Shown here: in pieces, positions 1 through 8,070 of the stretch
How the letters are laid out: the number at the start of each line of letters is the position of its first letter
Position numbering within the stretch: position 1 is the stretch's first letter
The notes under the pieces: model-generated
The model's database searches: none
Seen by the model: only the letters and a program-made list of their open reading frames with translations
Told to the model about the DNA's origin: nothing
NCBI GenBank assembly: GCA_004151065.3
Contig: NWUY0300013930.1
Location: 17,251-28,070 of the forward strand
DNA length: 10,820 nt
DNA from: Larix sibirica
Lineage: Eukaryota > Streptophyta > Pinopsida > Pinales > Pinaceae
Direction of reading: 5' to 3'
Translations under genes and position numbers: made by a program

Positions 1-3000
1 GCATGAAATTTCAATTTTGTGAAAAAATGCTTCCGTTGACTTAATATATGCAAAATATAAACAAATAGGGCAAGTTTATAAAATAAAGTGGTCCATGTGG
101 GTGACCAACACATGACAAAAATAGTAGGCTTCAAAATCCATTAAAGCTACAAAATGAACATAGATCATCTAGTATAAATATATTTCCTCCTAGCTATAAT
201 CATTTTAATCAAATATCATCATAGATCCAATTGGTCATAATCATTTAAATCAAATGTCCTCATAGAGCCACTTGGCCAAATAACAAAAATATTCTAAGTC
301 TAAAAAAAGATGCCATTAAGACATAGCAAGTTTGGGAGTGCAAGGGTTAGAAAGTTATCATTCAATATCCACGTTGGAAGGCTACATCAAGCACCATCAC
401 TCATACTATTATTGTAGTACCATCCAATCCTATAAATTTTTTGTATATCAACAAGCTCTTTTCCATCTCTCTTTGTAATTTTGTTCGTGAATTCTATCCA
501 TCGATACTGATTGGAGCTATAATGTACATGGGAACCTACAATTATTGGTAATTATGGATGTGCTTAATATCTAGTTTGACTTGCAATGATAATGTTTGCT
601 CGAGAAACTACCTATAAGAAGCACACACAATATCCAAAATTGCATTTGGTAGACAATGTAGCCAAAATTCTTCTAACACTAGCCCCATCTCATTCAATTG
701 GAGCCAAAGGTTCTCCAAATAAAATTACACTATCTCCAAATATTAATGCTCCAAATGATTCCTTTGTCTAATTAGATGTGTAACTAATGGTGACCTTATT
801 GAATATCCTCATGACTTTTCTTATCTTGAACAACCTTCTACGTAAATTCTTCCATGGTTGAAGTGAGTCATTTGTAGAAAAATTTGGAGTAGATTAGCTA
901 TGCACATATGCTACTTGGTTTAATGCACTGGGTCAAGTAACCCTTAGTGGACGCCAATTCAATAGTAAACCATTAGTAGTAGACTGTTCAAATTGAATTC
1001 ACATATATGATTCTAAATTAGGGTTAGGCTATAATCATTTGAAGGTTTGGAGGACCCTCTCTTGTATGACATAAATCAAGTAGATCTAACAAACAAATTC
1101 CCTAGGGAGACCCTCTACATGGCTTCATAATAACTAGGGTCTTGTGCCAACTGCTCAATCTGCAACATAATCAATAACTTATCCAGAGGTGAAGGAAATG
1201 TAGTTGTGGTGATGGTTGGATTAGTCCCTCTTAGAGTAAATATCTTCTCTTTATATTCCTCTTTAGCATCATTCTTGGTGTATCCCCCTCCCACTTCTCT
1301 TCATTTGCTAGAAATCCATTCATACCATGAGAGTAGTGGTTTGGATAATCATCTTTACCGGAACTACCTACCCCTACACCTATGCTCAAACCTCGAATGC
1401 ACTCTCGATAAATCCTCTATGTGTGGTTCCCACAACATTGCTTAATCATGGTTTTGTATATTCCTAGAGAGGAGGAGGTTTCTCAATGTCTTGTGTTGCA
1501 TGCTCAATGAAGGTGCTAGGAATTCCAATAAGGAAATCTTGATCATCATCATCAATGTAGACCAATGAAATGGTATGGAAATTCGTCTCCTCATACTCTT
1601 GGAAGGATATCAATGTCTCCTTTACAGAAGACAACCCTTAATTTTTTGCAATGTTTTTGGCATGAGTATGTATGCATGCAACCATTAATTTGTTCATGGG
1701 AAAGGTGCACCAATTCAATCATAACCTTGGATACAAAACCTTACAACTAGAACTATGTCTAAAGAACACTCACCTTTGGTAGGATCTTGCATCAGTTAAC
1801 TAGGTGTGATCTGGTAGGTGATCTGAATGCACTCATACCCTATGAAAATAATGATTGCCTCATGGCCTCCTCTCTCGGTACTTTTATTCTCATACAAACG
1901 CAACTCTCATATCCTCTTTCCTTGTTTCCAATCTCTTTGAAGTGCTTCCATAACATCTTTCCCCTCCATGGACATGAACATGAGAATAAGAATTTATTGG
2001 GAATGAATAGGGTAAACTTGATCTATTCACAAAGTGTTTTCGGATGCACTTAATAGATTAAAACCTTAGTGCACCAAGAAATTTCACCTATGTTATTAAA
2101 AGTTGGAATATCTACCAAGTGCATCGAGCTGGAGTCACATAACAACTTGAACTCTAACTTTCAAGCATGGGAATTTTCATCAATCTCCAAGGTAACTTGG
2201 TCCATTTACATAGATGGTTGTAAATCCAGAAACATGTAATTGTTAGTAAAATCATGGTTGACTAGTCTCATATTCTCTACTTTGCCCATTAGGTTGCCTA
2301 TGAACTCCACCTGCAAATCTACTTTCCCAACCACCATGGATTCCTTTATGTATTGAATGAGAGTTAGAACCAATAGCCACTAAGTCACTAACTACTTTCA
2401 ACTTTCCCTATGACCCTTCCTGTAGCTATAGAGTGATGTTTTGATATTCTCTACCAAACGTAAGTGATTAATGGCAAAAACTACTAAAGAGATCGAATGA
2501 ATTTTGTCATTGTGGTGTGGGCATGAATCTCTAGTGTGAACAAGAGCTCATCACCACAATAAATAAAATAAAAGTGAGAAAAGTTGGTTAAGTACTGGAG
2601 TTAAAATCCCCCAATGCATTACTACTAGTTGGTGGGTTGGGTATCCCTATGTTTGTGTGAAGGATTTAGATGTCATAGGATTTTACCTTCTTAACACAAT
2701 GAACATTTAAAGGTCCAATTTGATGACACTTAAATAATCCCATCAATTGTTGTAGGCCACATGTTGTCTTTCAACCATCAACCTAATCCACTTCAACCCA
2801 AACTTGACACAACCCATTCCCTCGAGTTGGTTGGACTAATATCCCGAACAATATACACTTATTAAAACTACATACTCAACATATTCAAATTGTGGATTAT
2901 TAATGGAGCTAAACATGAATGAATTTTCCCCAACCACAAACGTGTTTCCTTGACTTGACAAAATTGGCAAAGTATTTCAAAATGTAGGTAAAATCCAACT

Positions 3001-4049
3001 TAAGACTAGATTGAAGTTATAGAACTTATGGAAATTTGTAAGACAAAATTGTCACTAAACAAACCAAAATTGACCAAAATCAAAACTAACCAAACCGAAC
3101 ATGACTAGACTCTTTTAAATATGAGTGGTGCATGATGTTTGAATGAAGGGGATAATGTATAGGGCTTCATGTATGTGCCAATAACCCATCACAATTAGGG
3201 TGACAACAAGGGTTTATAGGTCATGACCTACTATGAATCCTTACCCAAAGGAACTCTATGATTGACATAGTTACAAAGGATCATCTTCCAACCTCCCTTC
3301 TTTTGAAGACTTCGATAACTCATTCAGGGCACATGACTAGGTTTACATATGAGTTTTGATGATCACCATTCAACCCTGAATGTGGTAGTGAAATAGAGAT
3401 TCCATCAACCTATATCTAAGAAACCACAAGTTGAGCATACAAAGATAAAATATTCCTCCTTCTCCCCCTGCTATAAATAGAAAATCGTGTAGTGTGTTTG
3501 TCACGTTGAACATGTGATGGTTAATCTCTACTTTCAACTAGTGAGAACATAACCTAAAATGACTAAGAAAAAGCTTTGCCCATATGACCAATGGTGATAA
3601 ATGTATTTAGGATGAATGATAAGACCATTAGAAAATTGAAATTCCCAAAGTAGAATTCCAACATTGTATTTAGAGGCTTAGATAGTGCAGTCCAGAAAGT
3701 TTGGATGGAGCTCCTCTAGGTGTACTTATCCTTAATAATGCTCTTAACTCCTGCTTAAGGTTGATGAGATGAGTGGGAGGGTATGGATATTTTATATGGA
3801 GGAAGGTTGTGAATAGAGAGATCATATATAAAATCAAAGAGACCTAAAAAACAAACAATATCATTAACATGGATGGTCCAAAAATGCTATCCCCAGAGGA
3901 ATATAAATCTAAGAAGGGGTATCTATGCCACCTAGTAGTAGTTTATGGCATCCCACTTAGCTTGTGAAGATATGTGATGAGTCTAATCATTTTTAATTCA
4001 AGGTGACAAGTTCCAAAGTATTCATTGTCAATCCAAGCCTCAATTCTCC
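1..4049. other. AT-rich stretch with no supportable gene; probable decayed repeats
   Basis: I read both strands and found no gene. Open frames are short (under about 90 codons), lack recognisable motifs and are broken by many stops. The best hint of former coding sequence is on the minus strand at about 1465-1640, an acidic run of roughly 55 codons containing VYIDDDDQDFLIGIP, with further stop-interrupted stretches at about 1110-1285 and 2000-2400. Their general look could suit an old LTR-retrotransposon polyprotein, but I found no aspartic protease, reverse transcriptase or integrase motif, no tRNA primer site and no LTR pair. A TATA-like CTATAAATAG lies at about 3470-3479 on the plus strand without a gene after it. 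The origin is therefore unresolved. Confidence 0.5.
196..276. repeat. 41-bp imperfect tandem repeat, two copies
   Basis: Positions 196-235 and 237-276 align without gaps at an offset of 41, with 34 of 40 bases identical. Both copies begin ATAATCATTT and end around CCAATTGG/CCACTTGG. It looks like a local duplication in AT-rich DNA and has no evident function. Confidence 0.75.
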
Positions 4050-4485
4050 AGCTATGGTGAGTTTAAACTCACTCCCCAATGCCATTTAGGGACACTTGGA
4101 AAATTTCAACCGGGGGAATAAAAACCAAACTGAGCAATGAAATTGAGTTCTGTTAGCTCCTACAGGTGTGATTTTTCAAGGGAAATACGCGAAGGGTGCC
4201 TAGACCCTTTCTCGGCACAATATTCAAGATCTGAGCATATAATGCAGAAATTGCATTGCATGCTAATGAGCAAAACCCTTGTTGTGAAAACCGTCAATAT
4301 AGACAATGATCGGTCCATGAAGTGACTGGAAAGGGGTGTCCCTAGCGATGATATTATTTCACGATTTCAATGGAATTGACAATTTCTCCATTCCGGGCTT
4401 GGTTATATAGTTATGGCAAGTTTCAACTCGTTTCCCAACGTCGTTCAAGGGCACTTGGCAAATTTCAACCAGGGGCATAAAAACC
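4050..4485. repeat. 359-bp-period satellite-like tandem repeat (about 1.2 copies)
   Basis: Positions 4050-4126 and 4409-4485 align without gaps over 77 bases, 61 identical (79%), at an offset of 359. Thirteen of the 16 differences are transitions, and several are CG in the second copy against CA or TG in the first, as expected from decay of methylated CpG. Shared landmarks are GACACTTGG/GCACTTGG, AAATTTCAACC and GGGG-ATAAAAACC. Read on the minus strand the unit contains the phrase GAAACTTGCCATAAC, which from memory recalls phrases in plant tandem repeats and LTR-element untranslated regions. The first copy appears to begin near 4050; the second is cut off at the ambiguous base 4486. No coding function is evident. 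The 62-codon plus-strand open frame inside it (4137-4325) has no recognisable motif and I take it as chance. Confidence 0.7.
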
Positions 4486-4486
4486 N
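4486..4486. other. Ambiguous base (N) at a sequence junction
   Basis: A single N sits exactly where the satellite-like repeat ends on the left and the hAT-derived coding sequence begins on the right. It falls inside codon 59 of the BED-finger frame. It may be a collapsed assembly gap of unknown size and not a simple uncalled base. Confidence 0.9.
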
Positions 4487-4660
4487 GTCATCGGAAACTT
4501 TTAGGCATGGTTTTACATTCCCCCTTGCATGTGCTAAGTGTTGTTTGAGCCTATGTATACCTTCCCCACCAACCTCCTTTTGACAATAATTACAAACCAT
4601 TTTCCCATCAACCAATTGACAATGAGCCCATGTGGGATCCCTCTTCTCTTTAGGAACCAT
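4487..4660 (-). CDS. N-terminal BED zinc finger of a hAT-type transposase (partial)
   Basis: The frame opens with ATG at 4660 in a strong plant start context (GCCATGG) and runs 58 codons before the N at 4486. It encodes a BED-type zinc finger, the DNA-binding domain at the N-terminus of plant hAT transposases and of host proteins derived from them. The visible signature is W11, then C23-x2-C26, then H36-x4-H41, with the typical CNYC and GIHRLKQHLA segments and a PC pair near residue 52. The finger is complete and has no stop. A full-length protein of this family is usually 600-800 residues with a DUF659 or hAT dimerisation region, so only the first tenth is present. Beyond residue 59 the frame reads into the unrelated satellite repeat and should not be taken as protein. 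It could be a transposase or a domesticated BED/hAT gene; the sequence cannot separate these. Confidence 0.8.
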
Positions 4661-4676
4661 GGCAATAAATATAAAT

Positions 4677-4777
4677 CTGCAAATAAAAACCCATTCTTTT
4701 AATTACTAGGAAAATAAAAACACTTTTAAAGAGACTGTTCACTAGGGTTTTAAGGAGTAAGTGCACATTTTACATAC
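4677..4777 (-). other. Predicted intron in the 5' UTR of the BED-finger gene
   Basis: On the minus strand the stretch begins with a near-ideal donor, TTCAAG/GTATGT (G at 4777), and ends with TTATTTGCAG (last base 4677). It is 101 bases long and AT-rich, as plant introns are. Splicing would leave a 16-base second UTR exon segment before the ATG at 4660. It is predicted from splice-site sequence alone. Confidence 0.65.
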
Positions 4778-4789
4778 CTTGAATAAATA

Positions 4790-4985
4790 CTTCCAAATCT
4801 GCCCAAGAAAATCAGCCTTGAATGAGCTCCAAATCAGCCTAGAATCAACCTTGAATGAGCTCTAAATCTGCTCCAAATGAATCCAAGAAATTCAGCCCAT
4901 AAACTCTCCAAATTAGTCCTTCAATCTGCTCTTCAAATCAGCCGAGCAACCTCTCTAAATCAGCCTTGCAATCAGCTCTCTAAAA
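4790..4985 (-). repeat. Array of short GGCTGATTT-type repeats in the hAT 5' region
   Basis: About ten copies of a degenerate 9-mer (plus strand AAATCAGCC and variants such as AAATCTGCT) lie at 4809, 4831, 4842, 4864, 4889, 4911, 4922, 4935, 4957 and 4970, all in one orientation. Two neighbouring blocks (4813-4839 and 4846-4872) repeat at a 33-base offset and share TTGAATGAGCTC. hAT elements commonly carry clustered short subterminal motifs bound by their transposase, so this is a candidate binding array. It also lies in the predicted 5' UTR and could be simple tandem duplication. Confidence 0.6.
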
Positions 4986-5060
4986 GAAACAAAGACTCTC
5001 AGCTCACAAACTCAAAATACTCAAATGAATAGTGTGAAAGAAAGAGAGGGGGTGGGGTTG

Positions 5061-5070
5061 CTTTTATATA
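5061..5070 (-). promoter_or_regulatory. TATA box of the BED-finger gene
   Basis: The minus strand reads TATATAAAAG here, a good plant TATA box. Transcription would then start near 5030-5040, giving a 5' UTR of about 250 bases up to the predicted donor site at 4777. The position fits the gene model downstream. It is a prediction from sequence only. Confidence 0.55.
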
Positions 5071-5154
5071 TTTGTTAGTGGTTTAGGGTTATCTAGAAGC
5101 TTCACCCCTCATCTAACTTTTTTTTTTTTTAATTTAAAAAAACATTTTCAAATG

Positions 5155-5280
5155 CCCTACTGTATTGTTCTGTACAGAACCGGTCATTTTTGGGTTGACA
5201 GTCTGATTTGGACTGGTCCAGGGTCAAAACCGATTGGATTGGCTGGTTTTACCGGTTCCGGTCCTGTTTTCGTGCCCTTG
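5155..5280 (-). repeat. CCGG-rich terminal segment of the hAT-like element
   Basis: This segment contains ACCGGTTCCGGTCC and related ACCGGT, GACTGGTCC and AACCGATTGG words, several nearly self-complementary, next to a T-rich run at 5119-5131. Repeated CCGGTTC-type words close to the ends are common in plant hAT elements. The inferred terminal bases are CAAGGGCACG, read leftwards from 5280. The outer boundary is uncertain by some bases. Confidence 0.5.
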
Positions 5281-5284
5281 GTTG

Positions 5285-6150
5285 AGAATACTCAGACATT
5301 TATGATTTCAACATTTGTGCTGCTCAAGAGGGCGTGGGCTGCTTGGCAGGTTGTCTGGTTTTCTTGTTTGCCAATTTGAGGGACCTTGATATGCTTGTGA
5401 TTTGGCATCATGATTGATTTGTATGTTCTTGTCCCTCGGTGGTTTGGTTGGAATTTTGTCTAGGTTTACTGGCAAAAGATTGTCAAGAAATGGTATTTTT
5501 TTGGAAGGATTTGTGGGATCATGATCACCAATTCACCACCAATGGCACAACTGACATGCTCTTAGTTGGTCCTAAAAGTTCATTGGTTCAAACAAATTTG
5601 TTTTAGAGGGCCTTTGTCGCATGATTACTAAAGATTGTCTTTTTAAAGGGCAGCTATATGGGTTGGGTCCATTTTGGAGGGACTGGAGATTGAGGAATGG
5701 GAAGCTGTTTTACATCATATGTGGCCTAGGATCTTTATCATAGGGTCAGGCACACCATTGACATTGCCCATTGCTTGAACAAAAGGTGGGGGTGAAGGAC
5801 CTTGTGGTGTTCTGGTTGAGGAGGTGCTGGTCCATTTAGAAATTGCATTTTGTTTTTAAACATAAAGTTTGGGGGTGGCTTCTACTCCAGCAGCGGTTGG
5901 CTGTCAATAATACGCTTCACAATGTTGGTGTGACAGATTCTGTGTGTGTTCTGCGGCAAGAATGAAACTATTGAGCATGATTTTTAGAGATGTTGGGTAA
6001 GGTGTTTTCGGCGTGGTTTCAGCTGAATACCACTTCTACTTCACAACCCTGCTTTCATGGAAAGGGCCTTTTTTGGGAGACACTTGGATGATTAAGGGCA
6101 GTTGCAAATCCTTGTGGCACACAGTGCTGCTGGTTGCTATTGGTTTTCTG
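5285..6150 (+). pseudogene. LINE fragment, linker plus zf-RVT region, heavily mutated
   Basis: This is a remnant of the C-terminal half of a plant non-LTR retrotransposon polyprotein, spread over all three plus-strand frames. Recognisable pieces, in order, are a linker with WAAWQVVW (about 5335-5360), FFWKDLWD-like sequence (about 5500-5520), VWGWLLLQQRLAVNN (about 5870-5910), and the zinc knuckle of the zf-RVT domain. The knuckle reads CVFCGKNETIEHDF-stop-RC, with Cys codons at 5943 and 5952, His at 5976 and the last Cys at 5991 (C-x2-C-x7-H-x4-C). A one-base frameshift lies just before the knuckle (about 5940-5948) and an in-frame TAG lies inside it, where tryptophan is usual. After it, a KGPFLGDTW segment and a VAIGFLWK-like tail (about 6060-6150) continue the family pattern. 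The copy is non-functional. The exact left end is uncertain. Confidence 0.7.
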
Positions 6151-6159
6151 TGGAAATAG

Positions 6160-6870
6160 CATTGTCATCCCACAAGTCCTTCCAGAAAAAAGATCTTCCT
6201 ACTTAGCCTGCTTGGCTGAAAGCGTGGAAAACCAGAGATACAAGTGTCTTCCAGCTTCCAACTGCAAATCGGCCTTTTGGACAAGTCCCACCCAGCTTGG
6301 ATGCTGGACATCTGCCAATAAACCAAACCTGCCACCTTCCTCCCTGCTGTGCAAATACTCCTGAAAACAAAAGAGCCTTCAGTCTGGAAGTTATGTGGAG
6401 CACATAAGATACCACATAATCCAAATGGACCCCTGACTTTACTGACATGCTGGGCTGAAAGCAATCTGTGCCGCAACAAAACCTGCCAAGGAGAAGTACC
6501 CTCCAGACATCTAACCACCCACTTAGTTGCCAAACTGCTTCCCTGCATTGCAACATCCATCAAACCAAGGCAACTCCCCTTCCTCTGGCAGAATGCAGAC
6601 ATCGCAAGGCACCATGGGGAGACCCCAAGCCCCACCATACTTGGCCCACAAATATGATCGCAACATCTGCTCCAACCGACAAAACTGGACTCTGCTGGGA
6701 AACCAATAGGACACATAATAAATGTGAGAAGCCTGAAGGATTATGCTCACAGTAAGTGTACCAGCGAATGGAAGATCCTTATACTGCCAGAAGAGAATCT
6801 TCTGCTCTAACCGCTCAAGACACCAATCCCACATTACAACCAGAGAAAAAAGACCAAGGCTCATTATGTT
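6160..6870 (-). pseudogene. LINE fragment, reverse transcriptase C-terminus and linker
   Basis: On the minus strand the frame beginning near 6864 encodes the thumb/C-terminal end of a plant LINE reverse transcriptase. It has WDWCLERLEQKILFW, then LPFAG (the usual LSFAGR position), ASHIYYVSYW, and YLWAKY, followed by the normal L-P-x-E-E-G segment. Near 6575-6590 the reading passes by a one-base frameshift into a second minus-strand frame that continues with GLMDVAMQG and ATKWVVRCLEG, and with SPWQVLLRHRLLS, then FVFRSICTAGRKVAG, and ends at RLSRKIFFLEG near 6165. These blocks follow the order seen in intact elements. The palm motif of the reverse transcriptase and the endonuclease would lie further upstream and are missing, so the copy is truncated at both ends. 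Plus-strand open frames over the same bases are its mirror images. Confidence 0.78.
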
Positions 6871-7468
6871 TACACCACATGAGATAATTTATTTGGTGTA
6901 TTATTGATGAGATTCAGTTTTAACACGAGAGGCTTTTTGGTATGAGACTGGAGTATGTTGTCTAGAATTGCTTGCAGGAATACATACAAAAACTCAAATA
7001 TTTGGGCAGATTTTGATTTGCTTTAATTAGAAAGTCCTGGCATTGTTGTATCTTGTTAATGGTTCCTTTGGAAAAATTGGCAGGTTAGTAAGATTCTGTT
7101 GTTGGATTGCATTATTAAAATAATTCATGGCAATTAGTTTTGAGGAACTTCCAGTACTGCGTACTCATGAAACTCATTCTGCAATGTAGTAGTGAGATGG
7201 AGTAGTGTTAGGGATAAGGTCACAGTCATGAGTGAAAGAGTGATTGCTGGTTCACGAAGAATAAATTTGTTACTGGAACACATGAAGAATGAATTCACAA
7301 TTGTTTTGAACACCTTTGATGTCTGGAACAATCTACAATGAGGTTTTTCTTTTAGAAAGGTGGCGACAAGAACAGTTATAGTGATCCCTAATACATATTG
7401 AGGATATATTTTGCAAGAACATTTCTTTGACAAATCTTCTAAATCACTTCCTTACTTTTGATGCACAG
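6871..7468. other. No gene seen; probable intron or intergenic DNA before the ClpT exon
   Basis: I find no known family here. A plus-strand run of about 50 codons ending at a TGA near 7330 contains SERVIAGSRRINLLLEHMKNE, which I do not recognise. The minus-strand open frame over 7134-7433 looks like its mirror. The last 40 bases form a good pyrimidine-rich acceptor region for the exon at 7469. Confidence 0.5.
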
Positions 7469-7578
7469 ATGGTCTTCTAGAGCTGTAAAATCTTTCAGCA
7501 TGGCGGAGTGTGAAGCTCGCAAGCTGAAAAACCCTACAACTGGCACAGAAGCTCTTCTTATGGGTATTTTGACAGAAG
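7469..7578 (+). CDS. CLPT: Internal exon of a ClpT-type plastid Clp protease accessory subunit
   Basis: The 110 bases read without a stop as 36 full codons flanked by one leftover base at each end: WSSRAVKSFSMAE, then CEARKLKNPTTG, then TEALLMGILTE. This matches the first part of the double ClpN fold in plant ClpT proteins, small chloroplast stroma subunits that bind and stabilise the ClpPR protease core. The GTEALLMGIL block separates ClpT from ClpC/ClpD N-domains, which typically have GTEHILLGL there. The left border is a good acceptor (CTTCCTTAC, then TTTTGATGCACAG, cut after 7468). The right border is GAAG/GTTTGA at 7578/7579, which would split the codon for the next conserved glycine, as expected. 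Upstream transit-peptide exons and downstream exons were sought and not found, so they lie outside the window or are lost. It may be one exon of a live gene with long introns, or a captured fragment. Two residues differ from what I remember as usual (Cys for Ala in AEAEARKLK, Asn for Tyr in KYP). Confidence 0.82.
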
Positions 7579-7875
7579 GTTTGATATATCTTGCTCAGTT
7601 CAAATAGAATTAACTTCTGGTAGAATTGAATTTATGGTCAGTTTGGTGTGAATTTATTAACCAGAGTCATTGTTGTGATTACTTTTCTGCAAATACTGCT
7701 TGAAATGCTGAAATGCCTGATATTTTACAATTAATTTGCCTTTTCAAGTTGGATGTTCTTTTCACTGTGTTTTGAATTCAGGTATATGCAACTGGCTGTA
7801 GTTGACTTTTGTTAGAACTGATGCCTTCTACCCACAAAGTATTACTCGTTACTTGTAAAACATTGTCTTGTCTGA
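7579..7875. other. T-rich stretch without a gene, possible ClpT intron
   Basis: No open frame or motif stands out. The plus strand is T-rich, as expected of a plant intron in a plus-strand gene. No ClpT continuation (the AAKFLRANG-like block or the SPEHPPLTE-like block) was found here or further right. Confidence 0.45.
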
Positions 7876-8070
7876 GCCCCGGGGGTTAGTTCAACTGGTT
7901 GTCTTCAATGTCGCTGGGCATTTGGCTAGTTCCGTGCCGACAGGTGCCTGGTATGATCCCCCCTGGGTGAGGTGCACTAGTTTACTTAGATGGGTTTCCT
8001 AGGAATGCCATCCATGAATGTGGGAAAGCATCCCTTGGGTTTACCTGTGAGCTTTTTCCTTGGAAAAAAA
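7876..8070 (+). mobile_element. tRNA-derived SINE-like element
   Basis: The head resembles a tRNA gene. An A box TAGTTCAACTGG lies at 7887-7898, close to the RNA polymerase III consensus, and a B box GGTATGATCCC at 7950-7960 differs from GGTTCGATCCC at two bases. The boxes are about 50 bases apart, within the range for tRNA-derived SINEs. A body unrelated to tRNA follows, then a short A run at 8064-8070 which could be the 3' tail. No cloverleaf can be completed, so it is not a tRNA gene. The exact ends are inferred and no target duplication was identified. Confidence 0.55.

Larger units (their letters stand above)
4487..5280 (-). mobile_element. 5' terminal part of a hAT-like DNA transposon
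   Basis: On the minus strand this stretch has the layout expected of the 5' end of a plant hAT element. A CCGG-rich terminal segment (about 5155-5280) is followed by a TATA box (5061-5070), a 5' UTR with an array of short repeats (4790-4985), a UTR intron (4677-4777) and a start codon (4660) opening a BED zinc finger. The inferred outer end is CAAGGGCACG read leftwards from 5280, which resembles the CAGGG-type ends of hAT elements. The catalytic RNase-H-like part, the dimerisation domain and the 3' end are absent, because the element stops at the N at 4486. Without the second end, neither the terminal inverted repeat nor the 8-bp target duplication can be checked. The class call rests mainly on the BED finger. 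Confidence 0.6.

Noticed and set aside
1206-2053. Plus-strand open frames of 61-88 codons in the left region
   Set aside because: No motifs, no splice or promoter context, and composition typical of random AT-rich DNA.
4445-4486. C-terminal 13 codons of the BED-finger open frame
   Set aside because: They read through the N into the second satellite copy, which is unrelated to the transposase.
6349-6755. Plus-strand open frames of 95-102 codons
   Set aside because: They are mirror images of the minus-strand LINE coding sequence, which carries recognisable reverse transcriptase C-terminal motifs in the expected order.
5285-6870. LINE inversion by twin priming
   Set aside because: Twin priming leaves the upstream part inverted and placed 5' of the directly oriented 3' part. 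Here the order is downstream part direct, then upstream part inverted, and the two pieces overlap in content.
7887-7960. A true tRNA gene
   Set aside because: A- and B-box-like sequences are present, but the arms do not pair into a cloverleaf, the B box is imperfect and a long non-tRNA body follows.
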